A stretch of 64,000 bases of DNA from Leptoclinus maculatus (lineage: Eukaryota; Chordata; Actinopteri; Perciformes; Stichaeidae). The notes below the pieces were generated by a model, which saw only the letters and a program-made list of their open reading frames with translations, made no database searches and was not told where the DNA came from. The stretch spans positions 3,487,799 through 3,551,798 of the forward strand of contig JAVDOI010000008.1 of the NCBI GenBank assembly GCA_032191485.1, written 5' to 3'. Positions 1-54,685 of this stretch are shown here, one piece after another; the stretch's first letter is position 1, and every line of letters starts with the position of its first letter. A program made the position numbers and the translations under genes.

Positions 1-939
1 ACTGAAACGCAGACGGACTACACACATACAGGATGAAGGGAGATTAACCAGAGAACTGGTCAGTGACTGGTTTAAAGGGTGGTAATAGGTAACGAGGTAC
101 GGTGGGATGGAGCCAGAGTCAATCTGGCAAAGCGTGGGTGGAAATGTGCTGGTTTATATATACTATGAGACTAATGAGGGAACAGGTGAGCAGGTGGGCG
201 GGTTCACTGCGGAGAGTCAGGTGACTGGTGGACAGGTAGAGAAATGGCAATGAAGGGGAAGAAGTGGGAATGTGGCTGAAGGACAAAGGCTCTAATGACC
301 GAAACACATAAAGGACATCAAGGCCAGTTACCAGGAGACAAACAACAAGCTTTACCCGGTTAAATCCTCGTTTAACTTTAAATCTTGTTGCACCAAACTT
401 TAAAACTAGCTTAATAACAAGAAAGATTAAAGTTAAACCTCTCTTTAAACGTTGGCTCTGCAGTGAAACAAGTACTTTTATTGCCTGAACATAACCAAGT
501 AAGAACACAGTGAATAATCAGACATGTATTAATGCATCAGCACTTTACAGACTGGAGCAGCCGTCTCACTGCTCGTGTGGGCGGGAGCTGTAATGGATGG
601 ACGTCCTGTCTCGCGTTGGAGGCGGGCTGTGATTGATTGGCGCCGGAGGAGTGGAGGAGCAGAGACAAGCAAGCCAGGATGGATGCAGAGGGAGGAGGGA
701 GGAGGGAGGAGGGAGGAGGGAGGCGCTGAGCTCTGCTGACATTTCATCGTCTGAATCACGGAACACAGAACCCAGAACCCACAGCTGCTTCCAACTAACT
801 CCCTCCCCTCCGCCGGCTTCAGCTCGCTTCTATGAACTTCATTGGCAACAAAGTGAAAGAGAAATATTTCACAATTCAAGATAAGACATCAGTGTTTTAT
901 ATGATCTCTCCTTCCTCCTCTATCAGCGAGTGGTTCAGG

Positions 940-1560
940 AGCTGAAAGGTGCTTCTTTCTTTCTTTCCACTTTTAAGCATCATCCCTACTTTCACTCTTC
1001 ATCCCTACTTTCACTCTTCATCCCTACTTTCACTCTTCATCCCTACTTTCATCCCTTCCTTATTTCCTTCCAGTTTTCTGCTTCCTTACTGTCTTCCTTC
1101 CTTTTCTTTCCTTCTTCTGTTTAATGATCCGTCCATTTCATTCCCTTTTCTCTCTCTCTTCCTTCTTTCCATTTGTTTCCTTTGTTTTTTTGCTTCCAGT
1201 GTTCCTTACCTTCTTTCTTTCTTTCCATTCCTTGTTCCCTTCCTTATTTCCTTCATATGTTGCTACATCCTTCCTCTCCTTCTTTCCTTATATTTTTTGC
1301 TGGCTTTTCATTTCCTTCCTTGATTCCCTCCTTGCTTCCTTCCTGCCTTCCATTTTTTTCTTCTTCTTTCAATATTTAACTTCATTCATCCTTCTTTCTT
1401 TCCTTCCTTCCATTTTTTATGCCCTGTTTCCTTCTTTATTTGCGTCCTTCCTTGCTTCTTTCTTATTTAACTCCTTCCTTCCGACCTTCTTTCATCCCTC
1501 ACTTCCATTGTTTTCACCCCTCTTTCCTTTCCTCATGCCTCCCCTCTCGTCTCTCCACAG
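940..1560 (+). repeat. TTCC/CTT-rich polypyrimidine tract
   Basis: The plus strand is almost purely C/T with recurrent TTCC and TTTC for about 600 bp, giving Ser/Phe/Leu/Pro-rich open frames that are not credible proteins. The left end contains about four copies of a 19-bp unit (see 981-1056). Confidence 0.9.
981..1056 (+). repeat. 19-bp minisatellite, about four copies
   Basis: The unit CATCCCTACTTTCACTCTT repeats head to tail from 981, 1000, 1019 and 1038, with the last copy incomplete. Confidence 0.95.
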
Positions 1561-2837
1561 TTCCTATTCACAACCTGTGAATAAGTGTTTTCCACATTAT
1601 TTACCCACTTTAACGCTCCGTACTGTCCCGTGTTATGAGCGTGCGGGACATCCTCCATTTATAAAGACTTACAGCCAAAAGCACAAAGAGGAAAACTCAA
1701 ACAGACGTTCACATCCGGATGACTCATCCCCTCCCGTCCTCCTGATGATGGAGAACCCATTAACCCGCCTCCAAACACAAATAATCAGCTCTGATGTGCC
1801 ATCGCGTCTTGCCTCCGCCATAATTGTAGATAATTGTTGGACCCAATTTGGACCAATTCCCCCTATTACTAAACTCTCTGTTACATCTAATCCAGGGCTT
1901 TGGCAGCGGTAATGTAGACAAGGTTTGGATCTCAGAGCTGCTGAGTGAAGGAGTCCTCAAAGATTACACCAGAAAGCTTCTGATCTCAGACTTTGTATGT
2001 AGAGGAAAGTACTGTGATTAAGTACATCCATCATTTAGTATTGGTATATTTATGACAATGCTATTGATATATATTTATTTATTAAATGTAACCTATACTG
2101 TACAGAATTATTAAAGCTTTTTAGCCCCTTTTAGCTCATTATTTTGGTTGTTTTGTACGTTTACTGTTTTGGTTCATTCTCAGCTAATCAGGCAGCAGCA
2201 GGCAGCTGTTTTTAGCGACCACGCTTTGATCAAATCAGTGCAAACGATTGATTCATTTAATTGATTAAATTACGAGGGAAACGTATTTCACCTGGATTAA
2301 GTTTGTTTTTGATGTAGTCACAGTCCGTGGAAGTCAGATTCTTTCTGTCTCTCTTAAAGTCCAACTCGGTTGAAGTTCTATTATTATTGTAGTTCTAGTT
2401 AGTGTGACCCATCCACCTCCACTCACACAGCCCCTTGTGGACATTCGTGCTTGTTAACCTTGTTATTCATGGTTTGCAGAAACGTACAACGACGTTTGGA
2501 TCACCTTCTTCCTTCACTCCATGCTGTATGTGAGTGTTGCTGCTGCTCACAGGAAAGACAAACCTTTACTTTAGACTCCTGTATGAAACCCGCCTTCACT
2601 TCCAGTGAGCGGCGGCTCATCTTCACAACATTGCCACTCAAACGCACAGTCGTGGTTCACCACAGCACCACATGGTGCCCCCCCCCCCCCGGGGGGCTCC
2701 GTCCCAGGCTGCAGCGAGCAGATGAGGCTTCACGCCGACTGACCGACTGAATCTCCAGGTTGTTTCAGAGGCATAGCTGTCAGCGAGAGTCCTGCTGAGT
2801 CTCATTTATAAGGCGAGCCTCAGCTGTGTGTGGACCA

Positions 2838-2866
2838 GGGGGGGGGGGGGGGGGGGGGGGGGGGGG
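2838..2866 (+). repeat. Poly-G tract (about 29 nt)
   Basis: An uninterrupted G run. Many shorter G or C runs occur across the window. Confidence 0.95.
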
Positions 2867-4746
2867 AATGTGGAATTGATTTGGCCCTCAGGAGCGGTCA
2901 GCGAGTGGGGGACGGAGGAAATATGTGGGAGTGGGTACGGGGGCCGGAGTAGACGGAACATTAAGAAATATGTATTTACAGTTGTTTGGTATTCAAAGAC
3001 TGAAGGAAAGTTATTCCCCAACAGTGTTGATCCCTGGCAGCTTTTCCCAACATCTGCCTGTTTGTTTCCCGCTCAGCGCTCTGGGAAATGATATGATTAA
3101 GCGCCTACACTCCTGGATTTTGTTATAGTGTCATGAAATCCCCAAATTCCCCTCCAGCTTGCTGACTGCTGTTTAGAAATTCAACTGTTATTTTAAACCC
3201 AAACCACAATATTTTCCAAAAACCTAACCAAGAGATAGCAAGCAGCAGGAATGAAACGACATGATCAGGTTTGTATTATAGTTTTGTTTCTGGCCGTGAT
3301 ACTTTCTGTTTCAGAGTATGTTTCCTAAATACTTACCACTCAAGCACTCAAGTCATTTTTGTATGCAAACTCCCACCTGAATGTTACAGCGAGCACATGA
3401 AGGCCACATAAAAGAATGTTTGGTTTTTCTCAACATCATCACAGTGTTGGATGTGCAGCAAAGAGGAGCATGTGTCATTAAACCCCCCCCCCCCCCCCCT
3501 CCCACAGTGACCTGGTCTCTAAACCTCCTCCAGACCACCGAAATCACAACTTAAACCCCCCAAAATTCTGCATGAACTCATTTCTCCACACACACTGACA
3601 TCATTCCCGACCCATCGCTCCAACATCCATCTGAAGAAGCTTTAGTGGACGTTTCATCTGAATTTCGCGTCACCCTTTTGTTACAGTCATTGTGGCCGCA
3701 TGTGAGACAGCACACTGGCGTAGAAGTGCTTAGACTGTTGTGTATTTGTTTTAAATCCACCATGAAATGTGACGGTTATCTCCACCAGATGGCACTATAC
3801 TATCCACACATGCTCCTCTCTGATTCAGGTGGCACTTGTTTGGGGGAGCTTTTAATCCGGAGTGACTTCCAGTGCTGCAAACGTTAATACGACATTCATG
3901 TTAGAGCAACACAAACAGACTCTGAACCCCACTTGATGTCCAACAATATCAGAGCGAGGTTTCGTGCTCCGGGATGCCAGACAATGTGGGCTCACTATGA
4001 CTTCATGAGGTCACATTCCTGAACACCTTCCCTCCTGTATTCATCGCTGCGTTGTTGTACTTGGCATCCCACCTCTTGGAGCTTCCTGGCCCGTCCAAAG
4101 TCCTCATATTCTTCGGTCTGCTCTGTTGACCTGCTCGCTGTGTTTGTTTTGTAGTCTCCAGGAAGAAGGGCTTTCTTGTGGCTTCTCCCAGGCGCTGCTG
4201 GCATGGACGCGCCGCTGTGATCTGGGATCCAGATTTGGGAATCCTTCAGCCGGGGATGAACTTAGGGCAAGAGAATCTAAATTTAGGGTTGGCACTTTGG
4301 TTTCAAACCCAGGAAGAACTGGAGCGAATGTGCTCTCATTGGAAAGGCACACACACACACACACACACACACACTTCCAAGGCCGTAATCAGAGCTGTGG
4401 TCGGCTGGTCGGGGCGACGACGTGCCGTCTGAGCCTGGCAGACCTGCAGACCGTCAAACTGTGGGATCTGGCTTCGGTCGGCCTCCCTGGAGCCCCAGCT
4501 GTGGTGCTATCTAAACAGGGTCCTGGTCTGAGGTATCAGCCAAGGCCCCGTGGCTCTGGTTAGCATTGAGCTAGCTCGGCTCAGACATTAACAGCAGGAA
4601 CAACGACCAGGACGGAGACATCAGAAAGCAGCTTTAATCTCAGGGTCAGGACATTACAAAGATGATAGATGTGCGTTTCAAAGACAAATTTTAAATCAAT
4701 CACAGGTCAGAGGGCTTTTTATTTTTAGATTTGACAGTTAAAAGAT

Positions 4747-4748
<2 letters not shown>

Positions 4749-4824
<76 letters not shown>
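4749..4824 (+). repeat. (GA)n microsatellite
   Basis: About 38 perfect AG units. Confidence 0.98.
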
Positions 4825-4825
<1 letters not shown>

Positions 4826-5692
4826 AACAAATGTCTTCATCCAGACTCAAACCGCAGACATTGTGGTTCATGGTCAGCGCTTTAAACCCCTAAATCACTG
4901 GTGGAGACCTTTGTTGTCCCTGTTTACACTTAAATAACAGACTGATCACTTCAAAGAATGTCTAAAAAAAGGCTTAGTGTGGATAACCTTTATTATGAAA
5001 GGACAGAAATATCACCCAACAGCTAAATTGAGACTGAAAACCTACTTTTCTTTGTCCCTCTCTTAAGATTAGATTACACAGAATACAATCACTGAGACAA
5101 CAAAATGCAGTTTAGCATCTAACCAGAAGAGAAAACAGCACAATGTATACAGTAATATAAAGAATAAATATAGAATGTAATAATGACAATAGTGAGAATA
5201 AACAGCTGGTCTAAATATACATATGTATGGGTAAGTGATGTATAAAAACAACAAGTTACAATTGAGAACTACACATGCTATTTATTTACAGCCTATTCTG
5301 TTAATAAGCAATACAATTAAACTTCTGTAATTGTGTTATGTTTGTTTTAAGACACTGGCATTCCACACTTATAAACTTACTTATGAATGTGAATAATAGA
5401 ATAGTTAGAGCAGAATTTGGCCTATTGTTTCTATCCCCATTCCTCCACAGAACTACTATTGTTTTCCAGTCCAATCCTTTGAAAAGTACAATAATCCGTG
5501 TATTTCTACCACATCTCACACTAAAAACAGTTTGAAAGCTGCTGCTGCAGCACCACGAACAGCTTCAGTCTCACCAAAACCTTCAGAGCAAAGTCCAATA
5601 TGCCCCCCTAGTGGAGAGAGAAAGTCTCACTCTCACATCCCACCAGATGTGTTAACATTAATGTGTTAACATTAATGTGTTAACATCAATGT

Positions 5693-5710
5693 CCACCAGG
5701 TGGCGCTGTA
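5693..5710 (+). promoter_or_regulatory. CTCF-like motif
   Basis: CCACCAGGTGGCGCTGTA fits the remembered CTCF core (CCASYAGRKGGC) well. It lies just right of a short tandem repeat of GTGTTAACATTAAT. Occupancy is unknown. Confidence 0.35.
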
Positions 5711-7272
5711 CTCAAAGAAATACACCGCTTATCATCTTCACCACAGCCTCTCATCTCCAGACATGTGAGCAGCATCGATGAAGTACTTCCATCCAGACGT
5801 GTTTGTCCTCATCACCGGTCTTCACTTCACCTTCTTTTTAATGGGATTTGTTGAGATAAATATCGATTAAGGGCAGCTTTATCTTTGAACGGCATACACA
5901 GAGGTGGAGGAAGCATTCAGAAGGCAACAAAACAAAAGGAAAACCCTGAATGAATGAATACAAAATGCAGATGCATTCACTTCACAGCGTTAGTTGCTGG
6001 CAGCGCTCATCGTGTTCCACCGTGGGTCACACTCTCCAGAGAAAGCCCTGAAATATAAGCGTGTATTGTTGTGCGGAGTTCCTTTACAGGAGTCTGAAGA
6101 CGCCCTCGAGGCGGCTCTCCATCAACAGTTGGAATTCCAGCGAGCCGCAGAGGACGGAGAGACGCAGGAAACTGGAGACGATGCCCTGGAAGTGTGAGAG
6201 GTGTACACAAAGCGCCGAGGCCTTTGTGGCCGTCTCAGGAATGTTCCGGCATCAACACTTTTTAAGGTCTCTTTGATGTCCACGGCTGTTTTCAACCCTT
6301 TTCCTGTGACAAGTACATGAACCCTGAGGACAGCTGCTGTCACCTGTACCAACACACAAAGTCAAATGTTTCTTCGTATTTAGATATTTAGTTATGCTTC
6401 AGAGATGGAACAAGTGCATTCACTCAAATTAATTCCGACTGCTGTAATCACTAGATATTCTGATTAAAAAGGGGGTCAGCTGTGCAGACAGGTGAGAGGT
6501 CAGGTGATCTCCAGAGGGAAGGTGAGTCGTGACTGGAGGAAGTCGAGAATACTCATTTTCCTGCTGTAGTAAAGTAAAAAAGCCTGCTGTGAGAAACACT
6601 TATTTTAAAATCCATCCTAAGAATATTCTGAAGTTTAAAAGGTAAATATTAAGCATGAACATTTGGGAGAGCAGGACTTTGATCAGGTGACCTGTGGGAA
6701 ACAGAAAGTTGACTTCTTTTGTCACATTAGTCGTCACGTCGGTCGTTAGTATCGTGACTCGTTGGTATCACGAGTCACGTGATCCACTAGTCACATGACT
6801 CGTTCATCGCTCCGTGGTCCCGTGAGTCGTTAGTCAGTGAAGTTAACGACAACCACGATCGTTTCCCAAAACTAACCAAATGCTTGTGTTGCCCAAACCT
6901 AACTTCCTGTGGAAACGGAAGTTTTATTTTGAAAAGACTGAAATGTGAATATTTTGTGATTTCTGAATAAAAATCAAAAGAACATTTCCTGAAATGAACA
7001 CTCGTACAGTACAATAAGCAGAAGACACATATGACATTTGTTTTAAATAAGCAGTTTTTATAGAGTAAAAAAATATAAACTCCTTATTACATATTAGTGT
7101 CGTCATTAACAACTACATCCAGTGGTTATGACACAATACAGTAGTTTATTCAATGTGTTGTCACCTGATTGTATGTGTTGTGGTGTCTTTATTAATACTC
7201 ACATCGCTGCCCATTTGAATAGTTTTGGTAAGAAATATTTGCAGGCGAGTATGTAGCATTTTTCGTGTGTTG

Positions 7273-7278
7273 TTTATT
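7273..7278 (-). terminator. Candidate CRPPA polyadenylation signal AATAAA
   Basis: AATAAA on the minus strand lies about 540 bp past the CRPPA stop codon. No transcript evidence is available and other A-rich sites may be used. Confidence 0.35.
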
Positions 7279-7817
7279 CATCACGCCTCATTTTCCCAAA
7301 GCTACATTGTAAAGCAGCGGGACGGTGCAGCATTGACAGATTTTGAATCAATGTGTGAGGCTCAGCCCTGCTGACAGCAGCAGAGAGAGACGAGCAGGGG
7401 AAACACTGAAGCACATGAAAACACAAAGCGATGCAACAACCCAAAATATGTCCGCTTTGTATCCTACAGACGCTAAAGGGTGCACCAGTGTGCACCAGTG
7501 TCTGACACAGAGGGGGCGTCACACAGCGGCGGTATCTGATGACCAAACACCAAAATAACAACCAAATATGTTCATAACAGACCACCTCCTTCAAATCATG
7601 GTGGGTTACAGTGAAGACTTGCTTAACTTTTTTAGCAGAAAACCTGCGTTACAACAGAGTAACAGCTGGACATCGAGTTTGAAAGATTGGTTGAAAGTCG
7701 CCACACTTAATCGTGGGAGTGCTCCTTTTAACTGTTCTTGATGAAGAGATATAAAACTGTCTCATTGCTGCAGAGTTCATGAGTTACTCTGAGGGGATCT
7801 GCTGCTGCTGCTTCCCT

Positions 7818-50821
<43,004 letters not shown>

Positions 50822-50883
50822 CCGGTGTCAGGTGAAGGGGGGTCACGGCAGGTAATTCCCGAACCTGTCCATCCCCAGCTGAT

Positions 50884-50895
50884 GGGCGGGGTGGG
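50884..50895 (+). promoter_or_regulatory. GC box upstream of CRPPA
   Basis: GGGCGGGGTGGG is an SP/KLF-type motif about 65 bp upstream of the CRPPA start codon, in a CpG-rich stretch. Confidence 0.35.
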
Positions 50896-51591
50896 AATGT
50901 AACGGCAACGTGGACGGAGAGTTTTGGAAAACAGCGCGTTCAAGCTAGAACCGTTGAATGGCGTTTTTCCGGTGGATGCTTTCAAAATAAAAGAGTGTAG
51001 ATTGTTTACTTTCACCACCAATTTTTGGTAACGCATTGGGGTACTTCTAAGTCTGTAACCTTAAGCAGACTGTTTTCAAATGTCTTAGTTATTAAGTGGT
51101 GAAAACTACTTTAAAAGTAATACCATAATTAAAATACAAATAGTAGTCCCCCAGTGTAAATTCAATTAAAGTCTCAAAAAGTACCAGGTCCTCACACTGT
51201 ATTGCACTGACAATAGAAAATGTGAATTTCTATATAATTCGGACTACCAGTCAATACATAAGATCTGTATCAGACATGGTAGACAATCTATTACCTTGAA
51301 AATGTCAATAGTAGTGAAACCAATTGATTAAATAACACGTTTTACAACGACTGTAGGAGCAAATTAAATAAAACATAATTTGTTCTTGCATAATTTGACA
51401 ATCATTTTTTTTTGTTTTAGTTTAGAATCAACTTTTATTTTTAAAGTGAAATCATTTGATTTCCGGTTAAATTCAAGTGAATACTTGATGCATCTTTGGA
51501 GAAGCATCGGCAGCTGCTACAGGTCGCCACAGATCTCGCGTGATTTCAGGTTCTCTGTCTTCTGCCGCAGAAAGTAGGTTGTGGTAGCACA

Positions 51592-51601
51592 TCTCGCGAG
51601 A
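51592..51601. promoter_or_regulatory. TCTCGCGAGA palindromic promoter motif
   Basis: This exact palindrome is a known vertebrate core-promoter element (family knowledge). A related ATCTCGCGTGA lies about 55 bp left. It could mark an upstream CRPPA start or an unannotated transcript. Confidence 0.4.
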
Positions 51602-51837
51602 ACACAAAGCTATATCAGCCTTGGCATTGGAAAACTATTCCTGCAGTAAAAAGTCATACCAAAATGTTTTTTTTACTTGTGTAGTCGTGCACAATTCAGA
51701 TTACAGTCTTGTAAGAAGAATTTATACACATACATAGTTATGCATTATTTAAAATTAAGAACCTCACCACCGTGAAGTTTGTCATTTGTACCCGGTAAAG
51801 TCTCCACTGACAACAATACATGTGATAAAAGGTGATA

Positions 51838-51843
51838 TTTATT
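51838..51843 (-). terminator. Candidate SOSTDC1 polyadenylation signal AATAAA
   Basis: It lies about 540 bp after the SOSTDC1 stop on the minus strand. Confidence 0.35.
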
Positions 51844-52381
51844 TCATATAAAGTTATTACAAGACTTGATTGATGACAAAGCTTTTTTCCAGATTTCGCC
51901 CACATGCTGACGCCACTCACCAACCAACATATCATATTATATGTTGCCACGGAAAATATATTACATCATACATCATAAATCTTACATAGTAAAATTTTAT
52001 ACACATGGGCCATACTTCAAAAAGGCAAGTAGGAATTTTTATATATGTACAAAGTATTTACAAAAAAAGATTGTTTGGCGTTTACTGGTGTTGGTGCCGA
52101 GACTGCAGATCTCCATCTGTGTATAAAATGAATATATAGGAACATATATGGCTGGGACAATGTGTGTTGGCTCGGGGATCCAGAAGGTTTACACCCCGGT
52201 TCTGTTCACACTATCTTTTAACCACAAAAGTTCTTAGCATGCCATCTGGAGTTCTCCATCATCACCTAAATCAAGTCCCAGTCACTTTGAGAAGTTTAAT
52301 CCACAAACTCTGGACGTCGAGTCTCTATATCACCGAGACAAAAACCTCCTGCAGGTGCATGTGGATTTTTCGGAGCTAGTC

Positions 52382-52821
52382 TCAGGGTTCGGTGTCGTGC
52401 CAGTTCTCGCTCAGCCGGTTCTTCCCCGGCCTCCTCTTGCTCTTGGACTTGTGCAGGAGCTGCGGCGGCGACAGAGCCGGCTCCCCGAACTTGTTGCCCG
52501 ACTCGTTGTGCTGCCTCGAGTACCTCTTGCACTTGCAGGAGGTGACCACGGTGATTTTGTACGTTCTGGCGCTGCCGTCCTGGCACTGCAGCTGGATGCG
52601 CTGGGTGCGGGTCTTGTCGTTGACGCACCGCCAGTCCTGGCCGCCGCCCCGGCGACCCCACAGCTTCCTGCCGTAGGCGCCGCCGATCCAGTTTTGGAGC
52701 ATCTGAGCCGGGAGGCACTCGCCGGCGCACACCAGCTCCTTGATGGGGTTGATGCTGGTGCAGTGGCCGTCGGAGATGTACTTAGTGGACCTCAGCTCTC
52801 TGCATCCGATTTGGCCTCGCT
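52382..52821 (-). CDS. sostdc1: SOSTDC1 coding exon 2 (cystine-knot domain and tail)
   Basis: The acceptor CTTTCCACAG is followed by AGCGAGGCC. The frame holds all eight knot cysteines and ends SENWHDTEP-TGA. Confidence 0.97.
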
Positions 52822-54219
52822 CTGTGGAAAGACACAATCAGGATTGTGAGAATCTGCCAGCTGCACAGGATGGAAACCCATATAGGGCTTGCAACTAACG
52901 GTTATTGTCTGACTATAAAATGTCTGTGAATAGTGAAAAAAGCCTGTAAAAACGTTCACCCTTTAAAAGTCTTGTTTTGTACGACCAACACTCCGAAACA
53001 CCAAACATATTCACCTAATAATCATGTACGAATTGAAATGCAGCTGAAACTAGAGAATGTTGACTTAAAAATATGTATTTCCTCATTAAAAAGTTGCTGA
53101 TTAATTTCAGTTAATTGACTAATTGTTGCAGCTCTGATGTTAAATTTAGTTTTGAGAGATTCCCATCAGAATGTCCTCTTCAGCACTAATTGAGACAACA
53201 CAATTACACATCCTGACGTTATAAAGGTTAGCACATGATAATAAAGGATCACTGCTCAGCCCTTCACTCTGTACATTATGTTGGTTATGAGCCCAATTCG
53301 AAGCCTCTGGCAAGTCACAGGAACTTAGGGAAACAGCTCAAATCGCGTTTTGACCTTTCTGCGTCGAAAAGAGTAAAACTTGTTCATATTGAGTGTGGCA
53401 GGGATTACCTCTGTACAGCAGCTACACGACTCTCTGTGTTATTCTGCTGCAGGCTCAACCCCCCACTGTAACCCAAGCTCAGGTCCATTCATACTGCTCC
53501 ATACAGCTCAGTGACAGTGTATGATGAATGAACCCCCCCCCCCCCCCCCCCCCCTTCCTTCACAGCCGGCTGCTGGTATAGAGCTCAGAGCCAACAATCA
53601 GAGGCTTCCTGTTCCCCTTCTTTAAACTGCAGCTTCTCGTACCTGCAGCCAGGTGTGTGTTACACTGAGTGACACTGACATGTAGTCTGCAGCAGAGATC
53701 TCATACCACACATCGCTTCGAACGTATCTTGTGATACATGCCAACTTTTTGCCAATAGAATGATGTTTTTTAAGTGCTTTGATGAGGCATGTCGTCTGCA
53801 ATCTCTTTTGAAGAACGTGTAAGTGGTGGTGGCATGATGATGAGATTAAGTGACTGATTAAAGGGGTCTCTTGGCTCTTTGAGATGGAAGACAAAAAAAC
53901 AGAGCTTCATCAGGAGCTCGTGGCTGCATGCATCCTTAAAATGAAGAAAATCAAATCAAGTAGGAGGTAAAAAAAAAAAAAAGAATGGAGCAGCTTGCAT
54001 TTTCTGTTTTCTTCATCTGTTACTAATGCTGCTACTGATTAATAACTTAAAGTAAGATATTGGACGAGAATAATCTATGGCCAAACCCTAAAACAGTATT
54101 CAGATAGCATAGCTGTTTGATGTCGTGCAAATAACCTCAGATTAGAAATAACCAGAATTATAAGGACAAAAAAAAGAATCTTAAAGCACAGAAAGGTCAC
54201 TGCAACTTCTTCTAAAGTA

Positions 54220-54256
<37 letters not shown>

Positions 54257-54543
54257 CTGGTCTCCATACTAATATCATATGGAGCGTATGAGAACACCCG
54301 GTAAACGACAAAGTGGAGCATCCTCCGGTCCTCACCTCCTCTGTCGTGCGCCCCAGCGGCCGCTCCTCGCCCGCCGGTCCGCGCGCGGTTCAGGGTCACG
54401 TTGCTCTGAACCTCCGGCGGCACCGGCTCGCTCACGCGTGAGAACAGGAGCTCCGTGGCGTCGTTCCTGAAGGGTTGGCAACTCCTCAGGAGGATGCAGA
54501 GCACGAGCAGGGAGTGGCACGACTCGCACGCGCTCAGGTGCAT
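52382..54543 (-). CDS. sostdc1: SOSTDC1 (Wise/ectodin/USAG-1), secreted BMP and Wnt antagonist, two exons
   Basis: This secreted glycoprotein of the sclerostin family binds BMPs and LRP5/6-Wnt signalling components (family knowledge). Exons 54543-54336 and 52821-52382 join in phase 1 (GGAG|GTGAGG, TCCACAG|AG) to give 215 aa; the human protein is about 206. Residues 1-23 form a signal peptide (SLLVLCILLRSC core), followed by FRNDATELLFSRV and NVTLNRARTGGR, close to human. The cystine-knot domain runs from C76 to C167 with cysteines at 76, 90, 101, 105, 135, 149, 165 and 167, and contains GCRELRSTKYISDG and VNDKTRTQRIQLQCQDGS. N-glycosylation sequons are at N48 and N175. The tail is basic (KSKSKRRPGK). 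The gene lies about 1.6 kb upstream of CRPPA in the same orientation, as in other vertebrates. Confidence 0.97.
52822..54335 (-). other. SOSTDC1 intron
   Basis: The 1.5 kb intron contains a MITE (52884-53136), a poly-C run (53533-53555) and (CA)n at 54221-54253 near the exon 1 donor. Confidence 0.85.
52884..53136. mobile_element. GCTGCAACTAACGATTA-family MITE (about 250 bp)
   Basis: The left end is AGGGCTTGCAACTAACGG and the reversed right end CAGAGCTGCAACAATTAG. The interior has TATAAAATGTCTGTGAATAG and TCTTGTTTTGTACGACCAAC, hallmarks of an abundant teleost element (from memory). Confidence 0.75.
54336..54543 (-). CDS. sostdc1: SOSTDC1 coding exon 1 (signal peptide and N-terminus)
   Basis: It runs from the ATG to a GGAG|GTGAGG donor, 69 codons plus one base. 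GC content is high compared with the flanks. Confidence 0.94.
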
Positions 54544-54614
54544 GGTCGGAGAGATGTACGGTCCGACTGGAGGAGGACTGATGCTGGATGAAGAAAATGC
54601 GAGACCCGGGGCTC

Positions 54615-54620
54615 TTTATA
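54615..54620 (-). promoter_or_regulatory. SOSTDC1 TATA box
   Basis: TATAAA on the minus strand lies 72 bp upstream of the start codon, predicting a start site near 54590. Confidence 0.6.
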
Positions 54621-54680
54621 CAGACGGCACCGCCTCGCGCTTTGGCAGCTACTCAGGTGCGTCTCTGTTGGGAGGCTGTG

Positions 54681-54685
54681 ATTGG
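54681..54685 (-). promoter_or_regulatory. CCAAT box upstream of SOSTDC1
   Basis: CCAAT on the minus strand lies about 60 bp upstream of the TATA box, a typical spacing. Confidence 0.45.

Larger units (their letters stand above)
1..7272. other. Intergenic sequence downstream of CRPPA, no gene recognised
   Basis: No exon of the expected next neighbours (MEOX2, AGMO) was recognised. The stretch holds a pyrimidine-rich tract (about 940-1560), a 19-bp minisatellite, a (GA)n array, poly-G and poly-C runs, and CTCF-like motifs near 3782 and 5693. The open frames here are low-complexity or short. Confidence 0.6.
50822..52381. other. Spacer between CRPPA and SOSTDC1
   Basis: It contains a CRPPA-proximal GC box, an AT-rich middle, a TCTCGCGAGA palindrome and the probable SOSTDC1 3' untranslated region (AATAAA at 51838). 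No additional gene was recognised. Confidence 0.7.

Noticed and set aside
930..1912. A 262-aa Phe/Ser/Leu-rich open frame and overlapping frames
   Set aside because: They derive from the polypyrimidine tract; composition is low-complexity and all three frames are open.
4000..4560. Open frames on both strands around 4.0-4.5 kb with some protein-like segments
   Set aside because: No family was recognised, frames are broken, and one runs into a (CA)n array.
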